From assembly GCA_902805755.1 (NCBI GenBank), contig CADCUA010000453.1, forward strand, positions 1-6,762: a stretch of 6,762 nucleotides of DNA, written 5' to 3'. The notes under the pieces were generated by a model. The model had not been told where the DNA came from and ran no database searches. It saw nothing but the letters and a program-made list of their open reading frames with translations. Below, in pieces: positions 1 to 5,879 of the stretch. The position numbers and the translations under genes are program-made. The first letter of the stretch is position 1; the number at the start of each line of letters is the position of its first letter. This DNA is from an uncultured Lysobacter sp. Lineage in GTDB: Bacteria > Pseudomonadota > Gammaproteobacteria > Xanthomonadales > Xanthomonadaceae.

Positions 1-36
1 AGGGCGCCGTCGTCGTTTGCGGCGCACGCTGGTGCA

Positions 37-1173
37 ATGGATGAACTCGAGCGCGATGCACTGCTGATCCTGATCGCGTGCGGTGGCCGCGTGCTGCCCC
101 GCCGCGAGTTGTTGGAGGCCTGTGGCAGCGCGGCGGCCGCACTGGACGCCGGCCCCACCCGCTGGCGTGCATCGGGCTGGACGCCGCTGCAGATCGAGCG
201 CGCACTGCGCCCGGATGCCGCGGCGCTCGCGCGCAGCCGCGCCTGGCTGGACCGGCCCGACCGCACGCTGCTGGGCTGGCACGATGCCGACTATCCGGCG
301 CTGCTGGCCCGCGCGCCGCACCCGCCGTTGGCGCTATTTGTCGCAGGCGACCCCATGCACCTGTGGCAGCCGATTCTTGCGGTCGTGGGCAGCCGCAACG
401 CGACACCGGCCGGCCGCACGAACGCCGCGCAGTTTTCGCGCGCACTCGTGACAAGCGGGCTCGGCGTGGGCAGCGGCCTGGCGGCGGGCATCGACACCGC
501 GGCGCATGAGGCTGCGCTCGAGGCGGGCGGGCTCACCGTCGCCGTGCTCGGCACCGGCCCCGACATCGCCTACCCCGCCAGCAACCGCTCGCTGCACGCG
601 CGCATTGCCGAACACGGCGCGCTGGTCAGCGAGCACGCGCCCGGCACGGGGCCGCACAAGACGCACTTCCCCAGTCGCAACCGCATCCTTGCGGGGCTGT
701 CATTGGGCACGCTCGTGGTCGAGGCCGCCGAACGCTCCGGCGCGCTGATCACAGCACGGCTGGCCGCCGAAGCCGGTCGCGAGGTGTTCGCGGTGCCCGG
801 CTCGATCCACAACCCGCTCGCGCGCGGCTGCCACCGGCTGATCCGCGACGGTGCGGCGCTGGTGGAATCCGAGCCCGAGATACGCGGCGCGCTGGCTGCG
901 CTCATGGGCGAGCTGGGCTCGTGCTTGCGAAGCCGGCTGGCCGCCTCCATTGTGGCTGCCGATACGACGCAAGCGCCCGCCGTGACCGGTGAGCGCGCGG
1001 TCGATACCGAACAGGAACGGCTGTGGCAGGCGCTGGGCCACGACCCGATCGGCATGGACGCGCTCGTCCAGCGCACCGGATTGACGCCTGCGGACCTGTC
1101 GGCCATGCTGCTTCACATGGAGCTTGACGGCCGCATTGCCTCGCAGCACGGCCATTACTATCGAAATCGCTGA
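37..1173 (+). CDS. dprA: DNA-processing protein DprA (Smf family)
   Basis: This 378-residue protein belongs to the DprA/Smf family. Members bind incoming single-stranded DNA in the cytoplasm and load RecA onto it during natural transformation. Seen in the sequence: an N-terminal helical region (about 1-100) ending in a YPALL...LFVAGD segment, then the Rossmann-like core with VGSR (117-120), SGLAAGID (146-153), FPSRNRI (211-217), [14 protein letters not shown] (227-240) and VPGS (253-256). The C-terminus (about 320-378) resembles the winged-helix domain of longer DprA proteins. All core motifs are intact, so it should be functional. The first ATG is at 37 with no clear Shine-Dalgarno. The frame stays open to the left edge without another start codon in the window, so a start further upstream cannot be excluded. 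smg follows 62 bp downstream on the same strand, the usual gammaproteobacterial order. Confidence 0.95.
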   Translation: MDELERDALLILIACGGRVLPRRELLEACGSAAAALDAGPTRWRASGWTPLQIERALRPDAAALARSRAWLDRPDRTLLGWHDADYPALLARAPHPPLALFVAGDPMHLWQPILAVVGSRNATPAGRTNAAQFSRALVTSGLGVGSGLAAGIDTAAHEAALEAGGLTVAVLGTGPDIAYPASNRSLHARIAEHGALVSEHAPGTGPHKTHFPSRNRILAGLSLGTLVVEAAERSGALITARLAAEAGREVFAVPGSIHNPLARGCHRLIRDGAALVESEPEIRGALAALMGELGSCLRSRLAASIVAADTTQAPAVTGERAVDTEQERLWQALGHDPIGMDALVQRTGLTPADLSAMLLHMELDGRIASQHGHYYRNR

Positions 1174-1207
1174 TTTTCGCTGCGGTTTGGCAGCAAGTTC
1201 CGCCACC

Positions 1208-1223
1208 GCGCCGCCAGCGGCGC
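1208..1223 (+). other. GC-rich hairpin just upstream of smg
   Basis: GCGCCGC at 1208-1214 and GCGGCGC at 1217-1223 form a perfect 7-bp inverted repeat around CA (realistically 6 bp with a 4-nt loop). It ends 12 nt before the smg start and abuts the purine-rich stretch that would serve as its ribosome binding site. It could influence smg translation, but short GC hairpins are common by chance at this base composition. Confidence 0.3.
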
Positions 1224-1235
1224 AGGCCGAGGGAA

Positions 1236-1724
1236 ATGAAAGAGAGCATTCTGGATGTGCTGCTGTACCTGTTCGAGCATTACTTCATTGAAGACGCGGC
1301 GCTGAGCCGCGACCGCGAGGCGCTGAACAGCAGCGTCCTGTTCAAGGAACTCGGGCGGGCCGGGTTCTCCCCCGCCGAGATCAACAAGGCATTCGACTGG
1401 CTCGATGCGTTGGCCGAGCAGCGCCCGTGCGCGCCGCTGCCGCGTGCCGACCGGCCGGTGCGGATTTTCCATGGGCCCGAACTCGACAAGCTCGACGTCG
1501 CGTGTCGCGGATTTCTGCTGTTTCTGGAACACAACGGCGTGCTGGACCCGGACCAGCGCGAACTGGTGCTGGACCGCGCGATGGCGCTGGACCAGGACGA
1601 GCTGGACCTGGACGACCTCAAGTGGGTCGTGCTGATGGTGCTGTTCAACCAGCCCGGCAGCGAGGCCGCGTACGCGTGGATGGAAACGCAGGTGTACGAG
1701 GACGATCCCGAGCTCGTGCATTGA
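1236..1724 (+). CDS. smg: Smg family protein (DUF494)
   Basis: A 162-residue acidic protein that aligns along its length, from memory, with E. coli Smg (about 157 residues). Shared landmarks are the start [16 protein letters not shown], the central [13 protein letters not shown] segment (about 87-99) and the C-terminal [18 protein letters not shown] block (about 128-145), followed by an acidic tail ending in LVH. No signal peptide or convincing membrane span is seen, so it is probably cytoplasmic. The molecular function of the family is not established; it is known mainly for lying beside dprA (smf). The ATG at 1236 matches the family start. GAGGG at 1229-1233 is too close to the start for an ideal Shine-Dalgarno, while GCAGG at 1222-1226 is better spaced. 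It may be co-transcribed with dprA, since no terminator is seen between them. Confidence 0.93.
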   Translation: MKESILDVLLYLFEHYFIEDAALSRDREALNSSVLFKELGRAGFSPAEINKAFDWLDALAEQRPCAPLPRADRPVRIFHGPELDKLDVACRGFLLFLEHNGVLDPDQRELVLDRAMALDQDELDLDDLKWVVLMVLFNQPGSEAAYAWMETQVYEDDPELVH

Positions 1725-1744
1725 GCCGCAGCGAGGCGCGGCTC
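1723..1744 (+). other. Inverted repeat overlapping the smg stop codon
   Basis: GAGCCGC (1723-1729) and GCGGCTC (1738-1744) form a perfect 7-bp stem with an 8-nt loop, beginning inside the smg stop codon. No T-tract follows, so it is not a classical intrinsic terminator. It might protect the 3' end of the smg transcript. It is the first of two hairpins in the smg-topA gap. Confidence 0.3.
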
Positions 1745-1764
1745 GCAGTTCCGGCCGCACCCGC

Positions 1765-1800
1765 TTGACAGTCGCGACCGCGGCGTGATTCCACTAGAAA
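1765..1800 (+). promoter_or_regulatory. Candidate topA promoter (perfect -35 hexamer, poor -10)
   Basis: TTGACA at 1765-1770 matches the sigma-70 -35 consensus exactly and lies in the only sizeable gap before topA. The -10 region is weak: at 16-18 bp spacing there is only the GATTCCAC stretch (1787-1794), and the AT-richer CTAGAAAA (1794-1801) sits too far away. A transcript starting here would carry the hairpin at 1814-1838 in its leader. The call rests mainly on the -35 element and position. Confidence 0.3.
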
Positions 1801-1813
1801 AGAGATTCAACCG

Positions 1814-1838
1814 AACGCCCGCGCCTGTCGCGGGCGTT
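1814..1838 (+). terminator. Hairpin between smg and topA, possible terminator or attenuator
   Basis: AACGCCCGCG (1814-1823) pairs perfectly with CGCGGGCGTT (1829-1838) around a 5-nt CCTGT loop: a strong 10-bp GC-rich stem. It is followed by an imperfect T-rich run (TTGCCTTCTTTG) and preceded by an A-rich run (1798-1809). It could end transcription from dprA-smg. If topA is transcribed from the TTGACA element upstream, it would instead lie in the topA leader and act as an attenuator. The broken T-tract keeps this below certainty. Confidence 0.6.
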
Positions 1839-1896
1839 GCCTTCTTTGCGATATGAACCGCGGCCGCCCACGGCGCCGCCACCAGGGTCCGCCTCC

Positions 1897-4401
1897 ATGG
1901 CCAAGAACCTCCTGATCGTCGAGTCGCCCGCGAAGGCGAAGACGATCAACAAATACCTCGGCAAGGACTTCACCGTCCTGGCCTCCTACGGTCACGTGCG
2001 CGATCTGGTGCCGAAGGAAGGCGCGGTCGATCCCGACGACGGCTTCGCGATGCGCTACGACCTCATCGAGAAGAACGAAAAGCATGTCGATGCGATCGCG
2101 AAGGCCGCCAAGTCCGCCGACCACCTGTTCCTCGCGACCGACCCGGACCGCGAGGGCGAGGCGATCAGCTGGCATATCGCGGAGATCCTGAAAGAGCGCG
2201 GCCTGCTCAAGGACAAGACGCTGCAGCGCGTCGTGTTCACCGAAATCACGCCGCGCGCGATCAAGGAAGCGATGACCCGGCCGCGCGCGATCGCCGCGCC
2301 GTTGGTCGATGCGCAGCAGGCACGCCGCGCACTGGATTACCTCGTCGGCTTCAACCTGTCGCCGGTGCTGTGGCGCAAGGTGCAGCGCGGGCTGTCGGCC
2401 GGGCGCGTGCAATCGCCGGCACTGCGCATGATCGTCGAGCGCGAGGAAGAGATCGAAGCGTTCGTCGCGCGCGAATACTGGTCGGTCGAGGCCGAATGCC
2501 TGCACCCGTCGCAGCCGTTCACCGCGCGCCTGATCAAGCTTGATGGCAAGAAGTTCGAGCAGTTCACGATTACCGATGGCGAGACCGCCGAAGCCGCGCG
2601 CCAGCGTCTGGTGAAGGCCGCAAATGGCGCGCTTCAGGTCACCGATGTCACCAGCAAGGAGCGCAAGCGCCGCCCCGCGCCGCCGTTCATTACTTCGACG
2701 CTGCAGCAGGAAGCCGCGCGCAAGCTCGGGTTTTCGACCAAACGCACGATGCAGGTCGCGCAGAAACTCTATGAAGGCGTGGCGATCGGCGAGGAAGGCA
2801 CGGTCGGCCTGATCACCTACATGCGTACCGACTCGGTGAGCCTGTCGCAGGACGCGGTGGTGGAAATCCGCGACGTGATCGCACGCGATTTCGGCACACA
2901 GGCCGTGCCGGACGCACCGAACGAATACAAGACGAAATCCAAGAACGCGCAGGAAGCGCACGAGGCGATCCGCCCGAGCTCCGCGCTGCGCACGCCCAAG
3001 CAGGTCGCGCGCTTTCTCGAGGACGACGCGCGCCGGCTGTACGAGCTGATCTGGAAGCGCACGGTGGCCTCGCAGATGGTGCCGGCCACGCTCAACACCG
3101 TGAGCGTCGATCTCGCCGCGGGCAGCGAGCACAGCTTCCGCGTCTCGGGCACGACCGTCATCGATCCGGGCTTTCTCGCCGTGTACGAGGAAGGCAAGGA
3201 CACGAAGACGTCGGACGAGGATGACGAGGGCCGCAAGCTGCCGCGGATGAAGACCGGCGACCGCATCCCGCTTGAGCGCATCCACGCCGACCAGCATTTC
3301 ACCGAGCCGCCGCCGCGCTTTTCCGAAGCCTCGCTGGTCAAGGCGCTGGAGGAGCACGGCATTGGGCGGCCGTCGACGTACGCGTCGATCATCGCGACGC
3401 TGCTGTTCCGCAAGTACGTCGAACTCGACAGCCGCCGCTTCCGTCCGTCCGATGTGGGCCGCGCGGTCAGCAACTTCCTGTCCGGGCATTTCACCCGCTA
3501 CGTCGATTACGACTTCACCGCCAAGCTCGAGGACGAGCTCGATGCGGTGAGCCGCGGCGAGGAGGACTGGATCCCGCTGATGGAGCGCTTCTGGGCGCCG
3601 TTCAAGCAGCTGGTCGACGAGAAGAAGGAATCGGTCGATCGCAACGAGGCGACCGGTGCGCGCGAGCTCGGCATCGATCCGAAGAGCGGCAAGCCGGTGA
3701 GCGTGCGCCTCGGCCGCTTCGGGCCGTACTGCGCGATTGGCAGCACCGCCGAAGACGCCGAGGACAAGCCGACGTTCGCATCGCTGCGGCCCGGCCAGAG
3801 CATGCACACGATCGCGCTCGCCGATGCGCTGGAGCTGTTCAAGCTGCCGCGCAAGCTCGGGCAGAGCAACGGTGAGGAAGTCAGCGTCGGCGTCGGCCGT
3901 TTCGGTGCGTTCGCCAAGCGCGGCAGCACGTACGCGTCGCTGCCGAAGGAAGACGATCCGTACACGATCGAGCTCGATCGCGCGGTGTTTCTGATCGAGC
4001 AGAAGGAAGAGATCGCGCGCAACCGCATCATCAAGTCGTTCGACGGCTGCGACATCCAGGTGCTCAACGGGCGCTTCGGTGCGTACATCAGCGACGGCAA
4101 GCTCAACGGGCGCATTCCGAAGGATCGCGAGCCGGCGTCGCTGACGCAGGACGAGGTCATCCAGATGCTCGCCGACACCGGCAAGCCGATGCGCGGGCGT
4201 TTTGCGAAGAAGACCGCGACGAAGAAAGAGCCGGCGGTGAAAAAAGCCGCGGTGAAGAAGACGGTCGCGAAGAAGGCGACGGCGAAGAAAGCCGGCAAGA
4301 CCGCGAAGAAGGCGGCGAAGAAGGTCGTCAAGAAAGCGGCTGCGACGTCGACCGCGCCTGCGGTGAAGAAGATCGTCCGCCGGGTGCCGACCTCGGCCTG
4401 A
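1897..4401 (+). CDS. topA: DNA topoisomerase I (type IA), zinc-finger-less with Lys-rich tail
   Basis: An 834-residue type IA topoisomerase (E. coli TopA is 865). It relaxes negatively supercoiled DNA by single-strand passage on the nucleoid. The TOPRIM domain starts at the N-terminus (E9 in LLIVESPAKAK; acidic triad D82, D84, E86 in DPDRE). The core follows, with SAGRVQS (167-173), catalytic Tyr308 in TYMRTDS next to Arg310, His355 in EAHEAIRPS, and GIGRPSTY (488-495). Instead of tetracysteine zinc fingers, the C-terminus has three GRFG-centred repeats (606-609, 667-670, 725-728), as in cysteine-free topoisomerase C-terminal repeats. Only three cysteines occur (201, 612, 718), so no zinc site can form. 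Residues about 770-834 are Lys/Ala-rich with 21 lysines. ATG 1897 is chosen over an in-frame TTG at 1837 because family members begin at MAKNLLIVESP, AGGG lies at 1884-1887, and the TTG falls inside a hairpin. Confidence 0.97.
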   Translation: MAKNLLIVESPAKAKTINKYLGKDFTVLASYGHVRDLVPKEGAVDPDDGFAMRYDLIEKNEKHVDAIAKAAKSADHLFLATDPDREGEAISWHIAEILKERGLLKDKTLQRVVFTEITPRAIKEAMTRPRAIAAPLVDAQQARRALDYLVGFNLSPVLWRKVQRGLSAGRVQSPALRMIVEREEEIEAFVAREYWSVEAECLHPSQPFTARLIKLDGKKFEQFTITDGETAEAARQRLVKAANGALQVTDVTSKERKRRPAPPFITSTLQQEAARKLGFSTKRTMQVAQKLYEGVAIGEEGTVGLITYMRTDSVSLSQDAVVEIRDVIARDFGTQAVPDAPNEYKTKSKNAQEAHEAIRPSSALRTPKQVARFLEDDARRLYELIWKRTVASQMVPATLNTVSVDLAAGSEHSFRVSGTTVIDPGFLAVYEEGKDTKTSDEDDEGRKLPRMKTGDRIPLERIHADQHFTEPPPRFSEASLVKALEEHGIGRPSTYASIIATLLFRKYVELDSRRFRPSDVGRAVSNFLSGHFTRYVDYDFTAKLEDELDAVSRGEEDWIPLMERFWAPFKQLVDEKKESVDRNEATGARELGIDPKSGKPVSVRLGRFGPYCAIGSTAEDAEDKPTFASLRPGQSMHTIALADALELFKLPRKLGQSNGEEVSVGVGRFGAFAKRGSTYASLPKEDDPYTIELDRAVFLIEQKEEIARNRIIKSFDGCDIQVLNGRFGAYISDGKLNGRIPKDREPASLTQDEVIQMLADTGKPMRGRFAKKTATKKEPAVKKAAVKKTVAKKATAKKAGKTAKKAAKKVVKKAAATSTAPAVKKIVRRVPTSA

Positions 4402-4415
4402 TCGCGGCATCGAGT

Positions 4416-4448
4416 GCACATGCCCGCGCACAGGCGCCGGGCATGTGC
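4416..4448 (+). terminator. Strong inverted repeat between topA and tsaC
   Basis: GCACATGCCCG (4416-4426) is perfectly complementary to CGGGCATGTGC (4438-4448). With one bulged base (4437), the stem can continue with CGC (4427-4429) and GCG (4434-4436), closing on an ACAG loop. It begins 14 nt after the topA stop codon. No T-tract follows, so it is not a textbook intrinsic terminator. It may be a Rho-independent-like end, a 3' stabiliser for topA mRNA, or a control element for tsaC. It buries the ATG at 4443, which argues against that start for tsaC. Confidence 0.5.
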
Positions 4449-4463
4449 CGCTATCCTGTTGGC

Positions 4464-5027
4464 ATGCCTGAAATGCTCACGCCCGCCGACGCCTGCACCC
4501 TGCTGCGCCGCGGCGGGGTGATTGGCTACCCGACCGAAGCGGTCTGGGGTGTGGGTTGCGATCCGATGGACGAGGCCGCTGTGCAGCGCCTGTTGCGCCT
4601 CAAGCAGCGCCCGGTCGAAAAAGGTTTGATCCTCGTCGCTGCCTGCGTGGAGCAGCTGGACGGCCTGCTCGCGTGGGACGCGCTGTCGTCGGCGCAACAG
4701 GACGTGGTTCGGACGAGTTGGCCCGGGCCGAACACATGGATCGTGCCCGCGACCTCGCGCGTGCCGCACTGGATCACGGGCACGCATGCCGGCGTCGCGG
4801 TGCGGGTGAGTGCGCACCCGGTGGTCATTGCATTGTGCGAACGCTTCGGCGGCGTGCTGGTATCGACCAGCGCGAATCCCGCGGGTGCACCGCCGCCGGT
4901 GGAACTGGATGACTTCGATGCGGCGCTGCGCGCGGCGCTGGATGGCCTCGTCGCCGGCCGCACCGGTGACCTCGCGCGGCCGACGGCCATCCGCGATGCA
5001 CGCACCGGCGAGGCGCTGCGGCTGTAG
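4464..5027 (+). CDS. tsaC: Threonylcarbamoyl-AMP synthase TsaC (YrdC family)
   Basis: With this start the protein has 187 residues, about the length of E. coli TsaC (190). The enzyme makes threonylcarbamoyl-AMP from L-threonine, bicarbonate and ATP, the first step of t6A37 formation on ANN-decoding tRNAs, in the cytoplasm. Visible family signatures are YPTEAVWGVGCDP (22-34), KQRPVEKG (47-54), WPGP (86-89), AVRVSAHP (112-119), STSANPAG (134-141) and RPTAIRD (172-178). It is the short, single-domain TsaC type, without the C-terminal extension of Sua5. The start is uncertain. ATG 4443 lies inside the hairpin at 4416-4448, while ATG 4464 and ATG 4473 both give normal N-termini. None has a clear Shine-Dalgarno, so 4464 is a compromise. 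In E. coli tsaC is followed by aroE; here it is followed by secreted-protein genes. Confidence 0.93.
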   Translation: MPEMLTPADACTLLRRGGVIGYPTEAVWGVGCDPMDEAAVQRLLRLKQRPVEKGLILVAACVEQLDGLLAWDALSSAQQDVVRTSWPGPNTWIVPATSRVPHWITGTHAGVAVRVSAHPVVIALCERFGGVLVSTSANPAGAPPPVELDDFDAALRAALDGLVAGRTGDLARPTAIRDARTGEALRL

Positions 5028-5039
5028 CCACATACGGCG

Positions 5040-5066
5040 GCGCGGCGCGACCGTAGCGCGGCGCGA
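5040..5066 (+). repeat. 11-bp direct repeat in the tsaC-DUF4124 gap
   Basis: GCGCGGCGCGA occurs at 5040-5050 and again at 5056-5066, separated by CCGTA, 13 bp after the tsaC stop. It is short and very GC-rich, so it may be chance or the remnant of a dispersed intergenic repeat. The remainder of this 141-bp gap shows no convincing promoter; TTGAAC at 5090-5095 lacks a partner -10 element. Confidence 0.35.
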
Positions 5067-5168
5067 TGGGCCAGCGCCCTGCGGCCCGCTTGAACCGTGT
5101 GCAAACGTCGGCGGACGCTCGCGGTGCATCGCCTTCCCGCTGCCGCTGCAAACGCGCAAGATGGCTGC

Positions 5169-5879
5169 ATGAACCTCAAGCGCCCTCTCTGGCTTCTGCT
5201 GATGATGGCCGCGGGCGGCAGCCTGCATGCCGCGGAGGTGACGATCTATCGCTGCACCGACGCTGGGGGCCGGCTCACGCTGCGTGATACGCCGTGCCGC
5301 GCGGGCCAGCAGCAACAGACACGCAGCATGCTTCGCCCCACCGACCCGCCCGCACGGCGCGTGTCCGCGCCGCGCGATAGGGCACCGGCCGCGCCCGCCG
5401 AGCGCACGCGCATCGTTGTAATGACGGCGCCGCGGCCCGTGTTCGAGTGCATCACGCCCGACGGCGAGCGTTACACCAGCGAAAACGACGCCGGCCAGCC
5501 CCGCTGGGTGCCGCTGTGGACCAGCGTCTATCCGGTCCTGCCGGTCGAGCGCGTGCATGGCGGCGTGTATGGGCAGGTGCGTGGCCGCATCGGACGTGAA
5601 GGCCGCTACGACCTGCGCCTGGGCGATCGCGAGCCGCGTCCGACGCCGCCTCTGATTCCACCGACAACGCCTGCATACGGATATGCCGCGGCGGGTGGGA
5701 CCTGGGTGCGCGACACCTGCCATCGCCTCCCGCCGCAGGAAGCCTGCGCCCGGCTGCAGGACCGCCGCTACGAGCTCGACCGGCGTTATCACAGCGCACT
5801 GCAGAGCGACCGTGTACGCATCGACACCGAGCAGCGCGGTATCGACGCGCAGCTGACCCAGGACTGTGGAGTGAACTGA
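5169..5879 (+). CDS. Secreted DUF4124-like Cys-rich protein, first of tandem pair
   Basis: A 236-residue protein of unknown function. It starts with a probable Sec signal peptide: Lys/Arg n-region, hydrophobic LWLLLMMAAGG, likely cleavage near residues 21-22 (LHA-A). A DUF4124-like motif follows at once, YRCTDAGGRLTLRDTPC (27-43). After a Pro/Arg/Ala-rich linker (about 55-90) comes a second similar motif, FECITPDGERYTSE (92-105), then a Pro-rich stretch (155-170) and a charged helical C-terminus opening with a C-x8-C pair (C184, C193). Cysteines are 29, 43, 94, 184, 193 and 233: six in the mature protein, enough for three disulfides, which suits a periplasmic or exported location. ATG 5169 is preferred over the in-frame ATG at 5097 because it places the signal peptide at the N-terminus; the Shine-Dalgarno is weak. 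Many xanthomonad DUF4124 proteins are envelope proteins without a known role. Confidence 0.85.
   Translation: MNLKRPLWLLLMMAAGGSLHAAEVTIYRCTDAGGRLTLRDTPCRAGQQQQTRSMLRPTDPPARRVSAPRDRAPAAPAERTRIVVMTAPRPVFECITPDGERYTSENDAGQPRWVPLWTSVYPVLPVERVHGGVYGQVRGRIGREGRYDLRLGDREPRPTPPLIPPTTPAYGYAAAGGTWVRDTCHRLPPQEACARLQDRRYELDRRYHSALQSDRVRIDTEQRGIDAQLTQDCGVN
5868..5871 (+). promoter_or_regulatory. Ribosome binding site of the second secreted gene
   Basis: GGAG (5868-5871), within TGTGGAGTG, lies 7 nt before the ATG at 5879, an ideal spacing. It sits inside the last codons of the upstream gene. With the TGATG stop/start overlap, it fixes the start of the downstream gene and suggests translational coupling. 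Confidence 0.7.

Noticed and set aside
1837..1896. TTG at 1837 as an upstream topA start adding 20 residues
   Set aside because: It lies in the right arm of the 1814-1838 hairpin, and the added residues are not typical of TopA. ATG 1897 has AGGG at a good distance.
4203..4377. Lys/Ala-rich low-complexity DNA at the end of topA considered as a separate repeat element
   Set aside because: The units are irregular at the DNA level and are explained by the coding of the basic TopA tail.
1807..4431. An 874-codon open frame on the minus strand covering all of topA
   Set aside because: Its translation is Arg/Leu/Ala-rich with no recognisable domain, and its span mirrors topA, which has intact catalytic motifs. 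Long antisense open frames are expected opposite GC-rich genes with strong third-position bias.
5090..5118. TTGAAC as a -35 box for the secreted gene pair
   Set aside because: At normal spacing the downstream sequence is GC-rich with nothing like a -10 element.
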